The notes below the pieces were generated by a model, which worked only from the letters and a program-made list of their open reading frames with translations, did no database searches and was not told where the DNA came from. Below are positions 53,770 to 63,170 of a stretch of 64,000 nt of DNA, one piece after another. The position numbers were made by a program, and so were the translations under genes. The stretch comes from Dipteris shenzhenensis. Lineage: Eukaryota > Polypodiophyta > Polypodiopsida > Gleicheniales. The stretch's first letter is position 1; each line of letters opens with the position of its first letter. The DNA lies in assembly GCA_047967505.1 (NCBI GenBank), contig CM106539.1; one strand, 5' to 3'.

Positions 53770-54681
53770 TCAATGATGATGCTCCAGTAACTCCCTCGTC
53801 GTAGTCCTCTGGAAGTTTTCGATGTCGAAATCTTTTCCTAGCTTTTCATCCAGTGGCTCCTGCTCCACCACGTCTGGTTCCGCTTCTGCACACCATCCTG
53901 GTACACAGGTCCATCTTTGGTAGCACCTCCTGGCACCACCACCTTCAGTCACACGTTCCTGCCTTTGAACTCGAGCAATCCAGCCGTCACGATCTTCCAG
54001 TTGTCCACCTCATAATGAGTGAATAACCTAGAGTCTTCCAAACACCATGCTCTGAGGGTCTATTTCAACCCGTCCTTCCTTTGGCAAGGTCTACAACAAA
54101 TGAATATCTCCAGATAACCTGGACCATGAACTCTCAATGAGTTCTCAAGTAGGTACTCTTCTGGATTCAGTACTCCTTGTCCATCGCCTTCCAGCAATCT
54201 GTGTCCGAGATTTGAAGAAGCACCCACACTTCTCCTTCTGCCTTCGAAGAAGACCCATTTCTTCCAATCTCGCATTACTTGAGACAAATGAAGAGCAGAG
54301 TCTCTCCACAGCATGCTATAAAGGCTCAAATGCAGAACATCAAGTACATACCAGACCGTCGTACTGCCTGTGTGCTTGCTCTGAAAGCAAACCATGCACC
54401 TCATCGAGGCACCTACCAATAGCCTGTGTAATCCTGTACTGTCCTCTTCTGACTACAGCATCCATCTGAACATGAGACCCCAGGGCACTCCATGGAATCC
54501 ATCCTCCTGTCAATGTCAACAGCCACGCACTTGGAAGGTACCAAGCACTCCATCTATCCGTCACCTTCACAAAGGTCTCTAAATCCTCGTCAACCCACAT
54601 CTCAATGTCAAACATCCTCACTGTGGTTTCTAAATCGGCATATCTGACCTCAGTAACACACGGAGATGTTACCAAGAACAA
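53770..54681 (-). pseudogene. unknown protein of the compact LTR element
   Basis: The first frame (54681-54340) has ADLETTVRMFDIEMWVDEDL, WSAWYLPSAWLLTLTGGWIP, and VQMDAVVRRGQYRITQAIGR. A frame change near 54340 leads to YSMLWRDSALHLSQVMRDWK, RRSVGASSNLGHRLLEGDGQ and HGPGYLEIF, then probably on towards VDNWKIVTAGLLEF (near 54000). A run with this composition, Trp and acidic residues included, is unlikely by chance. I recognise no gag, pol or env motif. It may be a captured gene fragment or an element-specific protein. Now broken. Confidence 0.45.
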
Positions 54682-55264
54682 CTCTTCGATATTTAGTTCC
54701 TTTGTTGTTTTGCAAACATGTCAAATCTAATACATTAGAATTGCAACAGCTAAGAAAATGGTTGAGGTCATTCAAACCAAGCATGTTTATACCCAATCTA
54801 TGAAGGGGGGGGGGGGGAGGGTGTAGGGCGGGAACGCCCTCTACTACTGTCACCATGGGGTTCCAAGGGGGGCACAAAAATACATGAAAATTGGTGCATG
54901 AATTGTGTGGTCAAAATTGTAAAATAAGGGTGTGGCTCACATAGCATGAGAGCAGTGGATATACTACTTACATCTTGTATCTTCTCACTAGCTAGATCGA
55001 AGAACACAAGACTGTCTATTTCTCCATGGAAGAGGTCGACATCTCTACTGCTTAACCGCACAACAAAGTCAACCAAACTCAATCTTCAGTAGACCAAAAC
55101 TCTGAACGCACCTGACTGAACCTAAGTCACCCTCCTCGCAAGGGCACTGTCCTCTAGTCGTGGAAGTTGATTCCCAAGAGCTTATGAATCAAGGTCGTCC
55201 TTCAACAAGGTCCCTACCTTCAGGCTCCCACACCTATGAGCCTCCTACTTGGGCTCTGATACCA

Positions 55265-55723
55265 TGCTAGAAATGACCCACCAGAGGATACACACAGCAG
55301 AAGACTGATAGAATTGCCCAGGGGCTCACACAGTGTGGTGTGGGGTGTGGAATCACAAACATCTTAACTTAATGTGCATACATGTGCAAGCCAGTAAATA
55401 GACAATGCTAAGAGACAAATATAGAAGCAACACTTTATATTTCCGTCCATCCACAAAGTAGGACAGGATACAATACCAAAAGGTTCTCCTACGAGATGTC
55501 AAGCACTTCTAGATCTCTGAGCCCGCGTGCTCCACCTCGAGCGTATGTAGTCTCTCTGTCCAGAGTATTCTTCTCAACCTTGCTGCCCTGAGTGTCAGCC
55601 TAGGTAGGCAGCCCTCCAAGCTCAGTCTACAGCTCTTCCTTCTCTCTTGGTCCTCCAGGAATAGGCTCCAAGAGTGGGTCTCCTGCTGCTCCTGACTGCT
55701 TGTCTTTTGTTGCTCCAGAAGAC
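55265..55723 (-). repeat. 5' LTR of the compact element, U3 missing
   Basis: A 459-bp match to 52709-53170, ending (plus strand, right side) at GAAGACGTC. Beyond that point gypsy 3 sequence begins. The missing part is all of U3 with the TATA box. Confidence 0.85.
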
Positions 55724-57288
55724 GTCTCTGCATAACTCAGTTTCCTCACTCTAGGGCTGTTCACTATCACATCAGGCATCAAACCACCCATGGTCTTCTA
55801 TTTCTTCCCCTTCTCATCACCTTTGCATGCATCAGCCTTCTCCTCGTTCCACTTTGGGCAATCCCGAGACACATGACCTAGTTCTTTGCATTTAAAACAT
55901 CTCTTTTCTTCACTGAGAGCTTTCTGCTCCTCTAGACTCAAATACACAGCTGCCTTTTTATTGTTTTGTCGCCTCCCTGCAACAAACGCAGATCTCTTGT
56001 ATGTGCCATCCTTCTTAGATTCCTACTTCTGTCCACCTTTGAACCCAGAAGTCTTCCCCTGCAGTTGAGACATAGTAGAGACTTTAGTCTTCGTGCAATA
56101 GTCTCTCAACTCCTTAGGCAGACCACAGCAATATTTCTCAACCTGCTCATCGAAAGGAACAATCGGGTAGGAGCTAACAGGCAACAAAGCCACCCAAAAC
56201 TTGCTGTTATACTCCTCTAAATCACGGCAATTATGGGAATTCAGCTCATGCTAAGTAGTCATGATATCCACTTCAAAAGTCGTGGTAAGCCACGCAGCTG
56301 AAATCACCTGTTTGAAACCTACCCACGTGTTTGGTGCGGTTATTTGCATAAGCCTAGTGGTCACCACTGAAGGAGCTAACAGGCAACAAAGCCACCCAAA
56401 ACTTATTGTTATACTCCTCTAAATCATAGCAACTATGGAAATTCAGCTCATGCTAAGCAGTCATGATATCCACTTCAAAAGTCGTGGTAAGCCATGCAGC
56501 TGAAATCACCTGTTTAAAACCTACCCACGTGTGTTTTGCATAACCATAGTGGTCACCACCAAAGTGCATTCCCCTTTAGAAAACTTGCATCCCAGCGTAT
56601 TTTGGATGACTCTGTGAAATTCCCTCCTATGTAGGCTGCATCAAATTGCTGCAAAAAGGTCAAGGCCTTAAGTTTATCCTGCACCACACTAAATGGCTCA
56701 AGTTTTACTGCTGCACCAGCCTCTTTAAAGTCCTTCATCTTCCCTTGAGGTGCCAAATTATCGTATATAGATGCCTGGGCAAAAGGGACAGCAGCACTCA
56801 CTCTATCTCCCACCACCAGCATTGGGAAAAGCTGTATTATTCAGACCAGCACCCATATTTTGCATATTTCCCAAACCAAGGTTACATGCTGCTGCATTAG
56901 GCATACCTGTTTGCATCCCTGGGGCTGCTCCAACATTTGCATACAACATATTCTGTCCCATGGGCTGTAAATTAGGCTGAAACCCGATTGTTTGACTAGC
57001 AGGCATACCCGGAAATTGGGCTTGTGGGCTGACCATGGCCTGAAACACTGAACCACCACCAAAATAACCTGGTTGCACCGGGTGTGCCATAACTCCTTAC
57101 TGTCTGGAAACCATGGACTGAAAATTATTACCTTGAGTTGGCCCCGGAATAACACTCAGCTGCTGCAGACCATAGAGGTTTTGAGAGGGCTGATCCTGAA
57201 AGCTAACATGCAGTCTCTTGTTAGCTTCAACATCCTTATCCCCATCATCGGGCTTCCTTTTCTTCGGCTGCACATCAAAATTCAGCAT
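55724..57288 (-). pseudogene. gypsy 3 gag
   Basis: Starts MLNFDVQPKKRKPDDGDKD with a basic cluster, then a Gly/Met/Asn/Gln-rich stretch (57090-56820; GMQTGMPNAAACNLGLGNMQ). The capsid-like block follows: VQDKLKALTFLQQFDAAYIG, SFLKGNALWW. After a 202-bp tandem duplication come EYNSKFWVALLP and a CX2CX4HX4C knuckle at 55858-55899 (CFKCKELGHVSRDC). Stops at about 57100 and 56550 and the duplication break the frame. Confidence 0.8.
56170..56563 (-). repeat. 202-bp tandem duplication in gypsy 3 gag
   Basis: The units 56170-56371 and 56372-56563 both start GGAGCTAACAGGCAAC and end TAGTGGTCACCAC. They differ at scattered bases and by a small deletion, so the event is not recent. Confidence 0.9.
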
Positions 57289-57353
57289 TTTCTAGAAGCA
57301 AGGATCCTATGTGAACTACGTGAAAAGCACTCATGAAACTCTACATTTGTGCC

Positions 57354-57743
57354 CTGAATAAATCCACATCCTCCTCATCAGTCTGATCATCCTGATGCTC
57401 AACAACATGATGGGACTCCTCTCTTGGCCCCTGATCATCATCATGAGTCTGGATATCCGCTCTTCCTCTTCCTCTCTAGTAAGACTCAAAGATCTCTTCC
57501 TGTGAGATATATTTACTGAATAGTATGATGTCTTCTTCGCCTAGTCTGCTGAATAAATCCACATCCTCCTCATCAGTCTGATCATCCTGATGCTCAGCAA
57601 CATGCTGGGACTCCTCTCTTGCCCCCCTGATCATCATCATGAGTCTGGATATCCGCTCTTCCTCTTCCTCTCTAGTAAGACTCAAAGATCTCTCCCTGTG
57701 AGATATATTTACTAAATAGTATGATGTCTTCTTCGCCTAGTCT
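57354..57743 (-). repeat. 195-bp tandem duplication in gypsy 3 leader
   Basis: The units start at 57354 and 57549 with CTGAATAAATCCACATCC and are nearly identical. On the minus strand the inner copy encodes a short acidic frame (57476-57685, MSLTREEEEERISRLMMM), probably the original start of gag or a small upstream ORF. Confidence 0.9.
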
Positions 57744-57904
57744 GCTGGACTTGCATCTAGCCAACCACAGGCTCCCCTCTTGAAGAAGTTAGGTGGATCC
57801 CGGCAATGGAACCACTGAAACCAACCTCAACAACGTAAAGGGTGGTAGGATCTAGAGAGCTAGAGCACTCCTACTCATATACAAGAACACCGATTTGCCC
57901 CAAA

Positions 57905-59211
57905 TGTTGGTGCCCCTTGCGGTATTTATTTAACATTCACTTGAAGCCAAGCCGCTAATTACAAAGGTCTCTGGGAAGCTGCACCACAGGCAAACCAACG
58001 CCCGTAGACTCCCCGTCCAACCCACCGTGTAATTCCATGCTCAACTCCAAATGGTGAAATGGCATCCAATTACTAGACAACCCTCTGTCCTCAGCCAATC
58101 AAAGCATGCAGCAAAGACCCCAAAAGCATCCACTGTTTGTGCCACACTTGCAATTGCACAACCAAGTGCCTAACCAGCCAGACACGGCTGAACAAACGCA
58201 AGACAAGCCCTCAACGGCCAAACTTTGGTGCAATCAATCAACACAGCGCTTCCAAACAGATTGCCTCAATCTATAGCCTCTATGGCCACTGCCCAACAAC
58301 ATAAATCAACCTTTCTTCGAGAGGAAAGAAACCCAAAGGCAATAACTAGCCAGCAACCAATCAGGGAACAGCAAAAGCAGGCAAAAAGCAAGCCTTCTTC
58401 TACCTAGTATCCACAGAGGATAGGTCACCGGGGCTGGAAAACCCTAGATCCTACAGAGACAAGCTGATTCCAGCCCCAAAAGCAGCTTAGAAGAGAACTC
58501 CCATGCATGGAAAGTTACCAAAATCAGCAGCAACACCCAGAAGCTCCCCGGAATCAAATCGCAAGTTCCCTATAGAGCCTGGACAGCCTGGAAAGCAAAT
58601 TGCAATCTCCAACAGCAATCTAGACGGGTCGCAATCACCTGGAAGCACCCTGGAACAGGTCGCAGCCACCTGGAACAGCCCGGAAGGCCTGGAGATCAAA
58701 TCGCAATCTGAAGAAGACACCCTAGGAGAAATCACAATCTGCAACAAGCTCCTGGATCAGGTGCGATTTCTTCTAGCAGGCTCTGGATGCACTAGAATTG
58801 GCCTTGGCTGATGGTGATTTCCCCTGGTAGGCTCTGGATGCTCCTAGCAGATGGCCATCTAGCTCTAGCAGGCTCTGGCAGCTCGCAACTGATGATCTGG
58901 CTCATCTGGAACTGATTTTGGCCCTCTATTCCCAAAAACAGGGCTCTCTGCTCTTTTTAGAGTCCTATGCTAAAAGTAGCAATTTTTAATGGCACCACTC
59001 TTTTGGCCCCTTTGTTGCACACTTTGGCCCTAGGAATTAATTGCCTAGTAATTGGGTGCACAATCACAATTCCCAAGGGCCCACTAGCGAACTTTAATTC
59101 CCCAAGTCCCGCCCCATGGCCGGACCCTCGCGCCTCAGAGGCTCAAGGCAGTCATGCACAAATTACAAGAGTCACAAATCAAAAGTCCCATAATTTCACA
59201 TCCTCGTGACA
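57905..59211 (-). repeat. 5' LTR of gypsy 3 (about 1.3 kb)
   Basis: On the minus strand it starts TGTCACGAGGATG and ends GGGGCACCAACA, with TGT...ACA ends. TGTCACGA is a common start for plant gypsy LTRs. The primer site would be TGGGGCAAATCGG (minus, 57890-57902), which I cannot assign to a tRNA. There is no second copy in the window, so the limits are inferred. Confidence 0.55.
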
Positions 59212-59560
59212 GTAATCTAAGCAAGAGGTAACCTCACCTAATCTCTTTAGAATTAACCACGTCCCACAATATCGGGGTGATACCTCATGCATTGTCCTAT
59301 AACTAAGGATTCAGCTTATAAAGGAACTTGAGAAAAACTCTCTCTCCTTCTTCAAATTCTCTAAAAGGCATTTTCTCATGCACACATGTCTTAGCTCTAT
59401 CCATAACTTGGACAATGTTTGATTTAGCCAGTCCCAATATCCTTCACATTTGGATTATATAATCCATGACACTAGGCACGTTTTGTGAAAATCCCATCGT
59501 AGATGGATAGCTAGCTAAATCCGTAGTTCAGTTCGAAGGGACTCATCCCTATGGATGAAT
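59212..59560 (-). mobile_element. gypsy integrase C-terminal fragment
   Basis: On the minus strand it resembles 8115-8420 of gypsy 1, the region between the integrase core and the C-terminal domain, with many changes. It lies between the gypsy 3 LTR and a CT microsatellite module. A remnant only. Confidence 0.75.
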
Positions 59561-59616
59561 GGGGTGCCACTCCATCCAAACACTCTTGCACGAAGCCTAA
59601 TGATGTCTCCTCTTTG

Positions 59617-59658
<42 letters not shown>
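59560..59658 (+). repeat. 58-bp module plus (TC)n, copy 1
   Basis: GGGGTGCCACTCC...CTCCTCTTTGCC followed by about 20 TC units (59618-59658). A diverged copy with its own (TC)n is at 60993-61088. Confidence 0.9.
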
Positions 59659-59660
<2 letters not shown>

Positions 59661-60680
59661 CACCAAGATCCAGTTCTACCGAGACCACTTCCTGAGAGTA
59701 TCGGAGGCTGGACTCATTATTAGACCCCAGTACCTCCAGGACAGACGAGTCTCACATGCTTTGAAGATTGCCATTGGACAGATGTGGGTCGCATCCCATC
59801 AGCTGAAGATTGAGACATGGAGGGCTGCAGGTATACCTAGAGAGCACGGATATGTAGATTATGCACGCTGGGCAATGTCGAGACAGAGGAGTATTTTCTA
59901 TGTATTTGTCCAACCTACTATGAGAACCCGAGACGATACCACTACCTCTTTCAAGAGGGACATGGCTTTGGTCCACTTTCATGCTTCATCCACTTCCATG
60001 ACCAAGTCCACATTGGGCTCTATCTCCTTGAGATGCGACAACACAAAGATACTCTATTGCAATAGATCAAAGAGCAGCAAGAGGCGACCGCACCACAGGT
60101 ACTGAGGCAAACCGAGAATAGAGACATGGCACAGATTACTATGCATTTGAGTCAACTCCAGGACACTGTTGGGTGGAGGAGGAGGAGATAGTTGATATGA
60201 GGGCTGCATGGATCAATGGAGAGAGCTGACACGACGCTCCTAAGTGAGGGCCACAGAGACCCGACACGGAGAGAAGCTAGAGCACATATGATCAAGGTTC
60301 GGCCTATCTCAGTCCTCCTCAGGGAACCGCCAGAGACGAGGTGTCAGTCTTGACATAGCCCATCGGATCCAGAGATTGAGGAGACGACGCCCTCTACAAC
60401 TCGAGACAACTTGACAGGCACAGATCCGAGATATCCTCACAATTCACTGGAGAGCCACCATGGTGCCGGGCTTCGGTTTCTAAGCCTCAACTTTCAATCT
60501 GTATCTGATATTTGAGTTGTCAGTTTTGTTTGAGCTCTTAGGCTCTTTAGCTTTAGTTTTAGATTATCATAGTACTCAGCAAGGGCCTATCGCGCCCTTT
60601 GCTTCAGCCCTTCAAGACTTGTATGAGATTTTTTCGTTTGGTATACTTTGTCCCATAGGCCCGCGAGGCCTCTTGAGGAC

Positions 60681-60681
<1 letters not shown>
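59659..60681 (+). mobile_element. LINE family B 3'-end fragment
   Basis: Starts at FYRDHFLRVSEAGLIIRPQY, the C-terminal region of ORF2, and matches 2925-3955 of copy 1: RRVSHALKIAIGQ, WRAAGIPREHGYV, then the 3' UTR ending GGCCCGCGAGGCCTCTTGAG. The zinc motif is decayed. It begins directly after a (TC)n run. Confidence 0.85.

Positions 60682-60717
<36 letters not shown>
60682..60717 (+). repeat. (TC)n microsatellite at LINE B tail
   Basis: Eighteen TC units in the position of the TTTC tail of LINE B. Confidence 0.95.
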
Positions 60718-60720
<3 letters not shown>

Positions 60721-60992
60721 TCCTGTGCAGATCTCCTATGCGGATTCTATCAACCCCTTCATCACAGGGCCTCTATTGCAGTTTCTATCCCTAGCCTGTT
60801 GCTGCTAGAGCCTCTGATGTCTCTATTGTTGTACTCCCAAGTGAGGGCTTTCCTGAGGAGCACCTCCCTATCTCTCCTATTGCACTAACGCAAGACGACT
60901 CTATCTACTCCTAGGGCACACTATTGCTAGATCCCAATTGTTTACAAATAAAGCATTGGCTTGGAAGACTTGTGCCTCAGCAATAAACTACA
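60718..60992. other. unassigned sequence
   Basis: Plus-strand frames are open but without known motifs. Bounded by CT microsatellite modules. Confidence 0.4.
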
Positions 60993-61049
60993 TGGGGTGC
61001 TACTCTATGCAAACACTCTTGTATGGAGCCTAATGACGTCTCCTCTTTG

Positions 61050-61088
<39 letters not shown>
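60993..61088 (+). repeat. 58-bp module plus (TC)n, copy 2
   Basis: GGGGTGCTACTCT...CTCCTCTTTGCC followed by about 19 TC units (61051-61088). See 59560-59658. Confidence 0.9.
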
Positions 61089-61089
<1 letters not shown>

Positions 61090-61360
61090 ACAGTCAACCT
61101 TGGGAAGACCAAGGTCATGATTTTCAACACCTCATGTGCAGTTCTTCACCAACACACCTTCACTTACCAAAGGAAGCCAGTGGAGTTTGTATAGTCATAC
61201 ACTTACCTAGGAGCAGTCTTTGGCAGTCTAGTCTTCACGATGACTCACGCAACTCGGACAAGATTTACGCAAGGGCAGGGAGCTGAGACCAACGGCCATG
61301 TATGCAACACCCTTCTAGGGGATAATCCATTGACTGAGTGACCCGAGGACACCTACAGGT
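61089..61360 (+). mobile_element. LINE family B internal fragment
   Basis: Matches 2147-2520 of copy 1: [43 protein letters not shown]. It starts at the (TC)n run and ends in a short overlap with gypsy integrase at CTACAGGTAATGATGGA. Confidence 0.85.
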
Positions 61361-62123
61361 AATGATGGAATATGGATGATCATTGATCGCTTCAGCAAGC
61401 AGGCGCACTTTATTCTTGTAGGGAAGAAGATTGGGATAGATCATATGGCGAAGTTATTTATGCAGAATATCTTCAAGTATCATGGTATGCCAAAGTGAGG
61501 ATTACCAAAAAGTGAGCTAACCAAAAAAAGCGAGCAAGAAAAAGTGAGCAAGCCAAAAAAAACCATCAAAACAAAACAATTATAGATTGGCAAATCCTTA
61601 TTTTAGCAACTGTCTAAGTTCTTCAAAGTCCATGAGAGAGTTGAACCTATGTCATTGCCAAGGCATCATTAGTAAAGATGCACCCTATCTTTGCTCACTT
61701 TTACTCATTCAATTTTTTGTAATCCTCCATAATCAAGTTCTCTCTCTCCACCAACATAAGTGAGATCACCAATGAAATCTTCCACACAAGCCAAAAGTTT
61801 CATAGGATTTCTTGAATGGAATAGTCCACATTACATGCATGTGCAAATGCTTGGTTTTTGAAACTCTATTCACTCTTGGAACAAAACCTATGTTTTTCTG
61901 TTTGCAAAAAGACCCTCCCTAATGAATCACTGTTACATCCCACCAATCCAACAAAATCTAAAGAGTAAGTACATCCCTTTCTTTAAAATGAATTAAATTC
62001 CAAAACAAATCAATCTTTGCTTATAGAAATCAATGGTAGAAGCCAAAATAGACAACATATTAACATGGTCCCTATTAGGTAAACTTTCCTCTAGATCCAA
62101 TGCAAGAAATCAAATAATTGTTT

Positions 62124-62562
62124 ATTAAATTCACATTTTGATGCATGAAGTTTTACTAAATGGTGCAAAAGATCATGATAATCATCTAAATCATGCCTTG
62201 CCATTCATTTTGATATGTAGCATGACCCCATTTGGATTTGTAAATCAAAAGATACAGGACATCAAAATTCTCATCTTTTGGGCCAAAAGAGGGAGTGCGT
62301 TAACGTGCTGCCTGTTTTGGCCCAAAAGATGAGAATTTTGGATGCCTAAATTCTCATCTTTTAAGCCAAAACAGGTAGCGCGTTAACGCGCTCCCTCTTT
62401 TGGTCCAAAAGATGAGAATTTTGATGTCCTGTATCTTTTGATTTACAAATCCAAATGGGGTCATGTTACATATCAAAACGAATGGCAAGGCATGATTTAG
62501 ATGATTATCATGACCTTTTGCACCATTTAGTAAAACTTCATGCATCAAAATGTGAATTTAAT
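62124..62562. repeat. 439-bp near-perfect palindrome, nested
   Basis: Arms of about 215 bp start ATTAAATTCACATTTTGATG and end with its complement; the centre is near 62343 with a spacer of about 8 bp. Each arm contains a smaller palindrome around GTTAAC (near 62301 and 62384) flanked by CATCTTTTGGGCC-like arms. Mirror frames (62138-62332 plus, 62354-62548 minus) are a consequence of the symmetry. It lies inside the Mutator-like element. Confidence 0.92.
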
Positions 62563-62762
62563 GGAATTTTTGCTAGTTTCTTGCACCAGATTTAAAGCAA
62601 GGCCGCTCGTAATAGGAGCATGTTATAACTCTATCTATATATTGGGACAAAAAAATCAAATGTTTTGTATGCAAGTTCTTCCAATGAAAATATATATAAC
62701 ACTTTTACCAAGGTAGACTTTCAATAACATGTTATGATCATGTTTGACGTTGAAGTTTTTAT

Positions 62763-63170
62763 TGAATGATGCACTTCAACTATATACTACTTGTTGGTAG
62801 CCAAAGCATTTCTATGCAAGCTCATCTCATGAGAATAAATAACACTATCACTAATGTAGACTTATAAGCTTATGTTATAATCATTTTCAAAATTATGATG
62901 ATACTATAAAGCTTTATTAACGATCAGACATACATATAGTGAGGTTATGTTTTTCAGGCGTTTTTCTCAAGTGATGCACTTCAACTATATAGTACTTGTT
63001 GTTGATAGCCAAAGTATTCTATTTAAGCTCATCTCATAGAATATAGAACACTATTACTAATGTGCACTTGCAATATTATGTTATAATCATGTTCAATGTT
63101 GAGGTAGCACTATAAATCCTTATTAATGATGAGTACATACATACAATGAGATTATGTATTGGTAGCCCAA
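62763..63170. repeat. 205-bp tandem repeat, two units
   Basis: GATGCACTTCAACTATATA occurs at about 62768 and 62973, with matching text through TTATGTTATAATCAT and CATACATA in both units. A partial third unit may lie at 62640-62760. Inside the Mutator-like element. Confidence 0.8.

Larger units (their letters stand above)
52709..55723 (-). mobile_element. compact LTR retrotransposon with unfamiliar ORF
   Basis: Minus-strand element: partial 5' LTR (55265-55723), primer site TGGTATCAGAGCC (minus strand, 55252-55264, directly at the LTR end), about 1.5 kb of interior, polypurine tract (minus GGTGAGAGGGGGTAT, 53728-53742), 3' LTR (52709-53727). The interior has no gag, protease, RT or integrase. 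It does hold readable sequence unlike known retrotransposon proteins (54060-54681). It must use proteins of another element to move. It sits in copia 3 on its left. Confidence 0.75.
55724..57904 (-). mobile_element. Ty3/gypsy element 3, leader and gag
   Basis: Minus-strand start of a gypsy element: LTR at 57905-59211, leader with a 195-bp tandem duplication, gag. It is cut at 55724 by the compact LTR element, so pol and 3' LTR are absent. Confidence 0.8.

Noticed and set aside
54805-54817. G-run as a regulatory element
   Set aside because: A simple 13-base homopolymer; nothing else supports a function.
62138-62548. Two mirror-image 64-codon ORFs as a gene pair
   Set aside because: They are the two arms of one palindrome read on opposite strands; no known motif.
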